A program made the translations under genes and the position numbers. The notes under the pieces are model-generated. The model did no database searches, was not told the DNA's origin, and saw only the letters and a list, made by a program, of their open reading frames with translations. Source: Owenia fusiformis (lineage: Eukaryota; Annelida; Polychaeta; Sabellida; Oweniidae). Taken from it: a stretch of DNA of 64,000 bases. Below are positions 11,101 to 23,100 of the stretch, in pieces (the first letter of the stretch is position 1; each line of letters begins with the position of its first letter). The stretch is from assembly GCA_903813345.2 (NCBI GenBank), contig CAIIXF020000012.1, positions 30,467,001 to 30,531,000 of the forward strand. The letters are read 5' to 3'.

Positions 11101-14100
11101 CATCTTTGTTTTTGTTATATGACAATTATCAATGTAAATGACAATGTAAAATTATTAATGTGAGAGTTAGATAGAAACGATTTTGTACTTGTGCATGTTA
11201 CATTACATATTGATAACGTTAGAGGTAATACTTTACATGATGTCCCGTTTCCTAGAAATCCAGATTTGCAAACACAGTTAACCTCAGTTTCACTCACAGG
11301 GGTACAGTTTGCATTATAATTACAGATGTTAAAGGGAGAATTACATGGATCTGGATAACCTGAAATATAATTTGACATAGCATCTTTGTTTTGTAATAAG
11401 ACAATTATCAATGTAAATGACAATGTAAAATAATTGATGTGAGAGTGAGATAGGAACAATTTTGTACCTGTGCATGTTACATTACATATGTAAAAAAAAC
11501 AAGAGTTCATTGTTTTTGAAAATCGACACTTGGCAAGCTTTTAAAAACCAGTGTGGTATAGAAGATGCATCAATAGTTGAATAGAGAGAACAAACGAAAT
11601 CAAAGTTTAACGTTGAATAGCCAAGTGTAAGCTACGGCCTCGGCTATTATATCCCTTGTCTTTTAATGACGTGACAGCCGTCTACGAATTGTTATCATTA
11701 AATGTTTGATACGGATAGGTAATACTTTACATGATGTCCCGTTTCCTAGAAATCCTGATTTGCAAGTACAGTTAACACGGTCGTCTGAACCAGGGGTACA
11801 TTCTGCATTAGCGTCACAGTTGTTCAGCGCAGGATCTGCGCATGGATCCACTACGGCTTCCGTACCTGAAATATATAATTTGATTCTGTGTCATTTTGTG
11901 TCACTAGACGATTACCATTTACGACAGAGATAATGTAACATTATACATTGTGAGATCGAGGCAGAATCAACATTTTACTTGCACTGTATTACATTCTTGA
12001 AACATTACATGTATTGATAACGATAGAGGTAATACTTTACATGATGTCCCGTTCCCTACATATCCAGATTTGCAAACACAGTTAATATGACTTGACATAG
12101 CATCTTTGTTTTTGTTATATGACAATTATCAATGTAAATGACAATGTAAAATTATTAATGTGAGAGTTAGATAGAAACGATTTTGTACTTGTGCATGTTA
12201 CATTACATATTGATAACGTTAGAGGTAATACTTTACATGATGTCCCGTTTCCTAGAAATCCAGATTTGCAAACACAGTTAACCTCAGTTTCACTCACAGG
12301 GGTACAGTTTGCATTATAATTACAGATGTTAAAGGGAGAATTACATGGATCTGGATAACCTGAAATATAATTTGACATAGCATCTTTGTTTTGTCATAAG
12401 ACAATTATCAATGTAAATGACAATGTAAAATTATTGATGTGAGAGTGAGATAGAAACGATTTTGTACTTGTGCATGTTACATTACATTTGTAACAGAACA
12501 AGAGTACATATTGTTTTTAAAAATCGACACTTGGCAAGCTATTAAAAACCAGTGTGGCATAAAAGATGCATCAATAGTTGAATAGTGATCAGTACAAACG
12601 AAATCAAAGTTTAAAGTTGAATAGCCCAGTGTAAACTACGGCCTTTGCTACCCCTCGTCCTTTATTGACGTGACAGCCGTCTACGAATTGTTTTTCATTA
12701 CATGTTTGATTCTGATAGGTAATACTTTACATGATGTCCCGTTTCCTAGAAATCCCGGTTTGCAAGTACAGTTAACACGGTCGTCTGAACCAGGGGTACA
12801 TTCTGCATTAGCGTCACAGTTGTTCAGCGCAGGATCTGCGCATGGATCCACTACGGCTTCCGTACCTGAAATATATAATTTGATTCTGTGTCATTTTGTG
12901 TCACTAGACGATTACCTATTACGACATAGATAATATAACATTATAAATGTGAGACCGAGGCAGAATCATAATTTTACTTGCATTTGTAAAAGGGAGAACC
13001 ACATGGATCAAAATAACCTGAACTATAATTTGACAGAGCATCTTTGTTTTGTCATAAGACAATTGTCAATGTAAATTTTCTTAAACGCGTACTTGAACTT
13101 ACGCTTTCAGGTGCACGGTTTGCATTCACAATCATTATGTAACTTTTTACTATTAGAGTAGGATTTATTCTGAATATTAAACAAACATGGAACATTATTT
13201 CACATCTTGTGCTGGATTTCTTTCGTCAAATTTGTCAACTTGCACGTATCATGATGATGCTGCTATCGTTAATCCATAACAATTAATTGAAACGGATGTC
13301 TAATATTCAATACGACAGAAAACTGAACGTTCATCGTCAACATTTCGATTTGAATGTCTTATAATTAATAATATCACTTACGTATAAGTGTTAAAATGTG
13401 TTTGAATTGTGCAGTTTTTTTTATCACAGTTGAATAAACACATCGATGGTCAGTATTTTCCCAACACGTAAAGAATAATTGTCTGTCGTTGTCCGATTTT
13501 GTCCCTTAATGCCCCATTCAAAAATAACATGTTTGTTCTTTTCAAGGGACATTACCAGACAAATAAACGCTGTAATCCAGACATCATCGGACAAAATGGG
13601 ACGACGACGGACATTGTCCGATTATGTCAGCGGGACAACAGCGGACAAGTTTGGACAAAATGGACTAACGGTCAAGCCGGACAATGTCCCATAATTCTCC
13701 ATTCTTATAAATGACAACTCTAATGACAGGGATAATACTTACATGTAACGCCGTCCCCTTCAAATCCCGGTTGGCAAGTACATGTATAATCAGATCATCC
13801 AGTGGAATAACATTCAGCATTAGAATCACAGGGGACAAGCGTCAAACATGGATCGGTTGGCAGACCTTCAATACAATTACATGTTGTGGCATTATTATTT
13901 TTATTTTAAGATGTTTATCAATTACAACTAAAGAGACAGTGTAACGTTATTGGACTGAAGCGAGATTGAGATAGAAACAATATAGTACTTGTACATTACA
14001 TATTATGAGGTTATATAATGGTTCATTCTGTATATCGTGTTTATATCGAGTGAGTATATGATATATTCACAAGTGAGCGTAGTTGTATACGATGACGATA

Positions 14101-17100
14101 TACCACTCTCCACTGTATATCGTTGTTAAAGACCCATGTTATACAACTGTAATTGGATTAACACCCAGGTATTTTTATTTTCCAAACTTCAGAGGGCTGG
14201 GAATCATTGATGCTCAACGCTTTTGAATACGATAAATGCTGTTTTAAATAGGTTTTACGTATGCCAATAATTTCTCAAATTATGAGTTGAGGATATCATG
14301 CAACAGGACAACCAACAACCAACTGTCAGAATTGAACGCAATACGTCGAAAACAGAATACAATGTTTTTTGGGGATTTAGCTATATTGTAACCCCTTAGA
14401 AGTAATAAATATGGCTTCTCTAAGCCAAAATAATCTGAAGGAAAAAGCCAATCAGACTGGAACAAATTTGAGCGGGCTTTTTAAATTTAATTTGAATTTC
14501 TATTGATGTAAGTGGAAATTCAGGGCTAGGAGCAAGGCTCAGAATTGATAAGTTGATAAAAAAATCGCTTTACAACAAATAACACTACAATATCAGGGGG
14601 TTACTCTAATTGTGTTTTTAGGAGACCCGATCTTTTTAAATATGTTTGATCTGAGATTGCTTTCATTTTTAAGTGGATAAAATTGATTTTTGTACCGGGA
14701 AATGGACACTGGCGGTGTCTGCCTACATATTATTGTAACTGCTATGCATGTAATTTAACTATTTTTAATTGTAGCGGTGACATTAACAATTCTGAACTGC
14801 CAGAATTTTATGTCAAAATGCTAGGATGCTGGCAGAAGTACAAAGCTCCAGCTAACATTAATAATTCAATTCTTTGGAACAATAATATAATCAAAATAAG
14901 TGGAAAAGCAGTTTGTTTTAAAAATTGGATTAAAAAGGGCATTAACTTTTTAAAAGACATCTGTATTAATAATGGAATAATGCCATATGAACAATTGTCT
15001 CATATCATTGGAAAAAATGCAACTACCCTAATTCAGTATATAGGCTAAAAAGCAAATATTAGCAAAAAGATTATTGTTGAACTAATTAGTTCTAAACTTT
15101 TATTGGTAGAAACATCCCTGAGAATTTCAAATGAATCCCTCAAACGGTTTGGCTGGAAACCTGTAGACAAGCCTTGACAGACAAGATTTTAGGACGGAAA
15201 ATCCAAAATGGCCGCCTTAACATTTACCCAGAATGCAGAAAAACTAATCAGTTCTAAACTTTCATAGGTAGAAACATCCCTGAGAATTTCAACAGTTTGG
15301 CTGGAAACCTGTAGACAAGATTATTCGTGACGCCCGCCCGCCCAACCGCCGGCCCGCCCGTCCGCCCGCCCGGCAAACTGATTACAATATAGCACCTTAG
15401 GGTGCGATAAAAACATTGAATGTTAGCCATCAAACTATTTCACTTCATCGTCTGAAAGATGGGTGTGACGTTATGGAAAAAGCGCCTCAATTTACCCGCT
15501 TCACTAGAATACGCTTGCTTTAAAAGCAACTCGTTCTTAATTTATAGGAAAATCGTCACACGGCCACCAAGATTGTTTTTAATTTACGGCATTTATTAAG
15601 CTGGGAGTCATGAACGTTCATCGTCAACATTTCGATTTGAATGTCTTATAATTAATAATATCACTTACGTATAAGTGTTAAAATGTGTTTGAATTGTGCA
15701 GTTTTTTTATCACAGTTGAATAAACACATCGATGGTCAGTATTTTCCCAACACGTAAAGAATAATTGTCTGTCGTCCGATTTTGTCCCTTAATGCCCCAT
15801 TCAAAAATAACATGTTTGTTCTTTTCAAGGGACATTACCAGACAAATAAACGCTGTAATCCAGACATCATCGGACAAAATGGGACGACGACGGACATTGT
15901 CCGATTATGTCAGCGGGACAACAGCGGACAAGTTTGGACAAAATGGACTAACGGTCAAGCCGGACAATGTCCCATAATTCTTCATTCTTATAAATGACAA
16001 CTCTAATGACAGGGAATACTTACATGTAACGCCGTCCCCTTCAAATCCCGGTTGGCAAGTACATGTATAATCAGATCCTCCAGTGGAATAACATTCAGCA
16101 TTAGAATCACAGGGGACAAGCGTCAAACATGGATCGGTTGGCAGACCTTCAATACAATTACATGTTGTGGCATTATTATTTTTATTATAAGATGTTTATC
16201 AATTACAACTAAAGAGACAGTGTAACGTTATTGGACTGAAGCGAGATTGAGATAGAAACAATATAGTACTTGTACATTACATATTATGAGGTTATATAAT
16301 GGTTCATTCTGTATATCGTGTTTATACTCGAGTGAGTATATGATATATTCACAAGTGAGCGTAGTTGTATACGATGACGATATACCACTCTCCACTGTAT
16401 ATCGTTGTTATAGACCCATGTTATACAACTGTAATTGGATTAACACCCAGGTATTTTTATTTTTATTTAAAAATACTAAATGGGACATTTTTCGTACCCT
16501 ACATATCATTTGATATTTAAGAAATTTGAAGGAAATTTAATATTTATTCTTCAGATTTATTAATTTTAGCTAAAACCTTGTTTCTTATTTTAATTTCAGC
16601 CTTTAAAAGTAATTAATTCCAAAATAAATGGCATTTTGCTTATCTAGGGGTCGTCAAAATACCCAGCGTGACGGCCTTTGGATTTTGTTTGAAGTTGAAA
16701 AATCAGCGTCACATTCCATTGTTACCTTAAAACTAATGACGTCATAATAAAGATCATTGTCCCAGGAAGTGATTCATACCTGTCTCATCAAAATTGATGA
16801 AAAAATAATGATTCTACATCATTTTGAAAAATAGCGCGCTCCTAAAATGTTACGCGTGACGGCATATTTCTAACGTTTTGACCCACGAAGGACGCTCTAA
16901 AATGCTCTAAAATGAAAAATTCCATGTAAAATATACAAATGAGGTTTTAGAGGGTACCTATACGAAGATTTTGATATATTACATGAGTATGTTCGCTTTC
17001 CGAACTTTCCCGATATTTACATGGTAAGAGCATGGAACGTCAAAATTTGAAATATGCCCCAGTATTGAACTTCGGTTCATAACATTATAAATGTGGGACC

Positions 17101-20100
17101 GAGGCAGAATCATCATTTTACTTGCATTTGTAAAAGGGAGAACCACATGGATCAAAATAACCTGAACTATAATTTGACAGAGCATCTTTGTTTTGTCATA
17201 AGACAATTGTCAATGTAAATTTTCTTAAACGCGTACTTGAACTTACGCTTTCAGGTGCACGGTTTGCATTCACAATCATTATGTAACTTTTTACTATTAG
17301 AGTAGGATTTATTCTGAATATTAAACAAACATGGAACATTATTTCACATCTTATGCTGGATTTTTTCGTCAAATTTGTCAACTTGCACGTATCATGATGA
17401 TGCTGCTATCGTTAATCCATAACAATTAATTGATACGGATGTCTAATATTCAATACGACAGAAAACTGAACGTTCATCGTCAACATTTCGATTTGAATAT
17501 CTTATAATTAATAATATCACTTACGTATAAGTGTTAAAATGTGTTTGAATTGTGCAATTTTTTTTATCACAGTTGAATAAACACATCGATGGTCAGTATT
17601 TTCCCAACACGTAAAGAATAATTGTCTGTCGTCCGATTTTGTCCCTTAATGCCCCATTCAAAAATAACATGTTTGTTCTTTTCAAGGGACATTACCAGAC
17701 AAATAAACGCTGTAATCCAGACATCATCGGACAAAATGGGACGACGACGGCCATTGTCCGATTATGTCAGCGGGACAACAGCGGACAAGTTTGGACAAAA
17801 TGGACTAACGGTCAAGCCGGACAATGTCCCATAATTCTTCATTCTTATAAATGACAACTCTAATGACAGGGAATACTTACATGTAAAACCGTCCCCTTCA
17901 AATCCCGGTTGGCAAGTACATGTATAATCAGATCCTCCAGTGGAATAACATTCAGCATTAGAATCACAGGGGACAAGCGTCAAACATGGATCGGTTGGCA
18001 CACCTTCAATACAATTACATGTTGTGGCATTATTATTTTTATTATAAGATGTTTATCAATTACAACTAAAGAGACAGTGTAACGTTATTGGACTGAAGCG
18101 AGATTGAGATAGAAACAATATTGTACTTGTACATTACATATTATGAGGTTATATAATGGTTCATTCTGTATATCGTGTTTATACTCGAGTGAGTATATGA
18201 TATATTCACAAGTGAGCGTAGTTGTATACGATGACGATATACCACTCTCCACTGTATATCGTTGTTATAGACCCATGTTATACAACTGTAATTGGATTAA
18301 CACCCAGGTATTTTTATTTTCCAAACTTCAGAGGGCTGGGAATCATTGATGCTCAACGCTTTTGAATACGATAAATGCTGTTTTAAATAGGTTTTACGTA
18401 TGCCAATAATTTCTCAGATTATGAGTTGAGGATATCATGCAACAGGACAACCAACAACCAACTGTCAGAATTGAACGCAATACGTCGAAAACAGAATACA
18501 ATGTTTTGGGGGGATTTATCTATATTGTAACCCCTTAGAAGTAATAAATATGGCTTCTCTAAGCCAAAATAATCTGAAGGAAAAAGCCAATCAGACTGGA
18601 ACAAATTTGAGCGGGCTTTTTAAATTTAATTTGAATTTCTATTGATGTAAGTGGAAATTCAGGGCTAGGAGCAAGGCTCAGAATTGATAAGTTGATAAAA
18701 AATCGCTTTACAACAAATAACACTACAATATCAGGGGGTTACTCTAACTGTGTTTTTAGGAGACCCGATCTTTTTAAATATGTTTGATCTGAGATTGCTT
18801 TCATTTTTAAGTGGATAAAATTGATTTTTGTACCGGGAAATGGACACTGGCGGTGTCTGCCTACATATTATTGTAACTGCTATGCATGTAATTTAACTAT
18901 TTTTAATTGTAGCGGTGACATTAACAATTCTGAACTGCCAGAATTTTATGACAAAATGCTAGGATGCTGGCAGAAGTACAAAGCTCCAGCTAACATTAAT
19001 AATTCAATTCTTTGGAACAATAATCTAATCAAAATAAGTGGAAAAGCAGTTTGTTTTAAAAATTGGATTAAAAAGGGCATTAACTTTTTAAAAGACATCT
19101 GTATTAATAATGGAATAATGCCATATGAACAATTGTCTCATATCATTGGAAAAAATGCAACTACCCTAATTCAGTATATAGGCTAAAAAGCAAATATTAG
19201 CAAAAAGATTATTGTTGAACTAATTAGTTCTAAACTTTTATTGGTAGAAACATCCCTGAGAATTTCAAATGAATCCCTCAAACGGTTTGGCTGGAAACCT
19301 GTAGACAAGCCTTGACAGACAAGATTTTAGGACGGAAAATCCAAAATGGCCGCCTTAACATTTACCCAGAATGCAGAAAAACTAATCAGTTCTAAACTTT
19401 CATAGGTAGAAACATCCCTGAGAATTTCAACAGTTTGGCTGGAAACCTGTAGACAAGATTATTCGTGACGCCCGCCCGCCCAACCGCCGGCCCGCCCGTC
19501 CGCCCGCCCGGCAAACTGATTACAATAAAGCACCTTAGGGTGCGATAAAAACATTGAATGTTAGCCATCAAACTATTTCACTTCATCGTCTGAAAGATGG
19601 GTGTGACGTTATGGAAAAAGCGCCTCAATTTACCCGCTTCACTAGAATACGCTTGCTTTAAAAGCAACTCGTTCTTAATTTATAGGAAAATCGTCACACG
19701 GCCACCAAGATTGTTTTTAATTTACGGCATTTATTAAGCTGGGAGTCATTAACAGAACTTTTAGGTTGGCGAAGGGAGATTCTTCTTTATATGCATGCTA
19801 AGTTTCAAGCTGCTAAAATATCCACCTATTCTTACATGATAAGCAAATATGTTCCTGAGCTGGGAATCTTTGAAATCGCGGAGACAGGTTTAATCACAGC
19901 GCGCAATGATATCAAATGACATCATATTTCAATTTGTGCTAAATAATTAAATACGATGACACAATTTGAAATTCGTTTACGAACGATAAAACTTATGAAT
20001 GACTTACGAAAGTGTTCTGTTAATGGCCAATTCTTAACTTTACTAATTCGTAAGTCATTCGTAACTTTTTAAATATTTACGAATTTCATAAAGTTAACAA

Positions 20101-23100
20101 TAGTTCCCGTGCCCCTAAATAACATTTGAAAATGTATAAAGGTTCCACCGTCGATTTTTTCTGTTATTTAGATTCAAAATTTCGGCTTTTTCTGATAATT
20201 GTAAGAATTTAATCAATTATCTCCAACAAGAAATGTAAATATTGCTCACCGGTATAGTTTTGCCATACGCGTATTAGACATGTGAACCGCTTAAAATGTC
20301 TTGGATTAACTTCAGTTTGATTATCTGAAGAATTTGAGTTCCAAGAAAATTCGATTCAGGGTAAATAAAACATTATTATGCCAATCTTTGTAAAGGCCTG
20401 TGACTTCTTACCCAATTGACCTTTTGCGATCAGAATTCAGGAATTTTGTTTATGGATACTGTTGTCACGTATTTCGTCTTATTGGTATGACGTCATATAG
20501 AAATGATATTAGACATGATGGAATCACGAAATGGCGGACACGTGGCAGTTTTGAGTTAAAAATATTGTCGTTTCTTATATAAAAACCATGGGTCGGATAT
20601 TTACCAGGTATGCCGATTTGACTAGATCATGAGTATGTCTATATATATGCGAAGTTTGGGTGAAATTCATACTAAACATCGATGCCTATAAGCGCCCCCC
20701 GTTTTTGTCAAAATCGAATGAATGAATGTTGATCTAGTCAAATAGAACGCTTTCGTGAAAAATAAATCAATAAAGCACGAAATATAGAAGATAATCTCTC
20801 AAAATCAAGCATCTTAAGCTGGGTGACCTAATTGTGACGTCACTAAAAGACAGAATCCATTCGGTGATCGCAAATCATCAATTGATGATTTGCGATCACC
20901 GGATTGATTCTATCTTGTAGTGACGTCACAACCAGGCCACACTGCTATAACTTTTTGATTTTTAGAGATTATCTTCTGTATTTCGTACTTTATTGAATAT
21001 TTTTTACGAAAGCGTTCGATTTGACTAGATCAACATTCATGCTAAGCACATACCAAGTCTAAGATCTTTCTGACATGATTTAGATAGCGGTTAAGCGCCC
21101 CCCCCCCCCCGATTTAAAAAAACAGGGGGGGGGGCGCTTATAGGCATCGATGTTTAGTATGAATAGATAGATTTACTCAGGATCTAGTCAAATCGGCATA
21201 CCTGGTAAATATTCGACCCGTGGTTTTCATAAAAGAAACGATAATATTTTTAGCTCAAAACTGCCACGTGTCCGCCATTTCGTGATTCCATCATGTCTAA
21301 TATCATTTCTATATGACGTCACACCAATAAGACGAAATACATGACAACAGTATCCATAAACAAAATTCCTGAATTCTGATCGCAAAAGGTCAATTCGGCA
21401 GTTCAATTGACGCCATATCAGATTTTAATTGACTCAATTTTTATAAACTTTGACATTTTTTGAGGAAAAATCTAAAATATTGTTTTTATTGTTTTAAACA
21501 AAAGTTCACGAACCCCTATATTAACATTTGAAAATATAAAAAGGTTCCACCGTCGATTTTTTCTGTTATTTATTTACGGAGTTTCGGCTTTTTCTGATAT
21601 TTTCAGAAATTTCATCGATTTTCACCAACAAAATGTTTTTAGTGCGAAAAAGTATGATCTCGCTATAAGTGTTATTGGGTATGCGAAGCATTTTACAATC
21701 GCTAAAAATGATATAAAAGCAATGCCTTTTATTGTCTGAATAGTTTGATTTCCAAGAAAATTCAAATGAGGGTAAATGAATTAAAGCCTTATAAGACTAA
21801 CATTTGTAAATGGTTCTTGACGCCATGTTGAATTTCAATCGCCTCTATAGTTCAATAAACTTTGATATTATTTGACGTAAAAATCGATGGTGAAACCTTT
21901 TTTTATTTTAGATGTTATTAAGAGGCACACAATTCGGTGGCTGTACCGTAGGCTAAAACGATTTTTCTTATACATCTGAGTAATATATGGGAATACTAAC
22001 CATTTTGATTTCCAAGGTTCTTATATAATATAAATTGCTCATACTAATGGCATTTAGCGGAAAAAGCAAGTTACATGCTAGTTTGCCATGTCTGTAAAAC
22101 ATTTAAATGCTGCCGCATTTGTTATACTGCTGGAATATAACGAACTAAGCTTGAACGAATACAAGAAAACACCCAAATTATGCAATTATTTTGAAAATCA
22201 GTGACGTGTAGTTCATTTGTTTGTTTAATTGTTGATGGGGCAATGTGCCACTGACGTGTGGGAATAGCATGACGATTAGATATTTCAAAGTTTCGCGTTT
22301 GAAAAGTGATGCCGGTGACTGAAATTACGATAAAAATGATATAGCGACGCAACGAGATATTTGTAGTTTTCTTCGAAAAATAAACATCAAATGTAGAAAA
22401 TAGTAAGGCATGCATGTCCACTTCACCCTGGTAGCTTAACATTGGATTCGTATATGTCATACAATTAATATTTGAAATACAACTATTCTTCTAACTTATG
22501 ATCGGACATAAGGATGATGTGTACTTCAAGGTAATATGGTAAAATCATTCTTATGTCCAATCATAAGTTCGAAATAGGAATTTTCGATACCTTTATATGA
22601 TACATAATTATATTTATTAGTTTTAGACCCTTATATGAGATTTTTAGTCGTTATATACCACAAACTTCCATTTTTCAAAAATCTACCACAAAAACTCAAT
22701 GAAAATGAACCGTAAAAACTAAACTTATTTTCACAAAGCTTCCGTTAAAACTCTCGCTATTTACAAGAAAAACTCCAGCAAAAACTACCGGATTTGCGAA
22801 AAGTACCGCAATTTTCAAAAAAATCTCCCGAAAAGTTTTCATTTTAGTTTGGCAGGTCTGGTAATAGAGATAGTACTTACATACTCCAAATTCATCCTTT
22901 TCATGTCCTTGGAAGCAAGTACATGAAGGAAGACCAAATCCATCAAGGTTAGTGTTACAAAATGAATTGGGATCACAAAAGATAGCATTGTCTAAACAAA
23001 GATCAGCAATACCTGGAATATAATTTGATGTTGGTGTTAATTTTTATTTCAATACAATGTCATTGACGTGAGATTTAGCAACAATATTTTACTTATGTAT

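Larger units (their letters stand above)
10866..11865. repeat. 1,000-bp tandem unit, copy 1
   Basis: Carries two good EGF exons (11237, 11731) and one relic (11041). All landmarks recur exactly 1,000 bp higher, so no net length change is seen since duplication. Confidence 0.9.
11866..12865. repeat. 1,000-bp tandem unit, copy 2
   Basis: Second copy, with exons at 12237 and 12731 and the relic at 12041. Differences are scattered single bases plus small compensating indels around 12.49-12.65 kb. Confidence 0.9.
12943..15610. repeat. 2.66-kb duplicated block, copy 1
   Basis: Matches 17088-19750 at an offset of about 4.14 kb. It carries the split relic, the EGF exon with TGA, a repeated gtatatcgtgtttata segment and a LINE fragment. 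Part of it (13.30-14.15 kb) has a third copy at 15.61-16.46 kb. Confidence 0.85.
17088..19750. repeat. 2.66-kb duplicated block, copy 2
   Basis: Second copy of 12943-15610, with the open EGF exon at 17881 and a LINE fragment at 18821. The shared border near 19750 (gctgggagtcatt) equals the border near 15610 (gctgggagtcatg). Confidence 0.85.

Noticed and set aside
11706-11933. Plus-strand frames over the EGF exons (also 12670 and 46855)
   Set aside because: They are antisense shadows of minus-strand EGF exons with clear splice sites.
13479-13714. Two overlapping frames conserved in three copies
   Set aside because: Conservation follows from recent block duplication, and the sequence looks like a repeat insert between exons. 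No domain.
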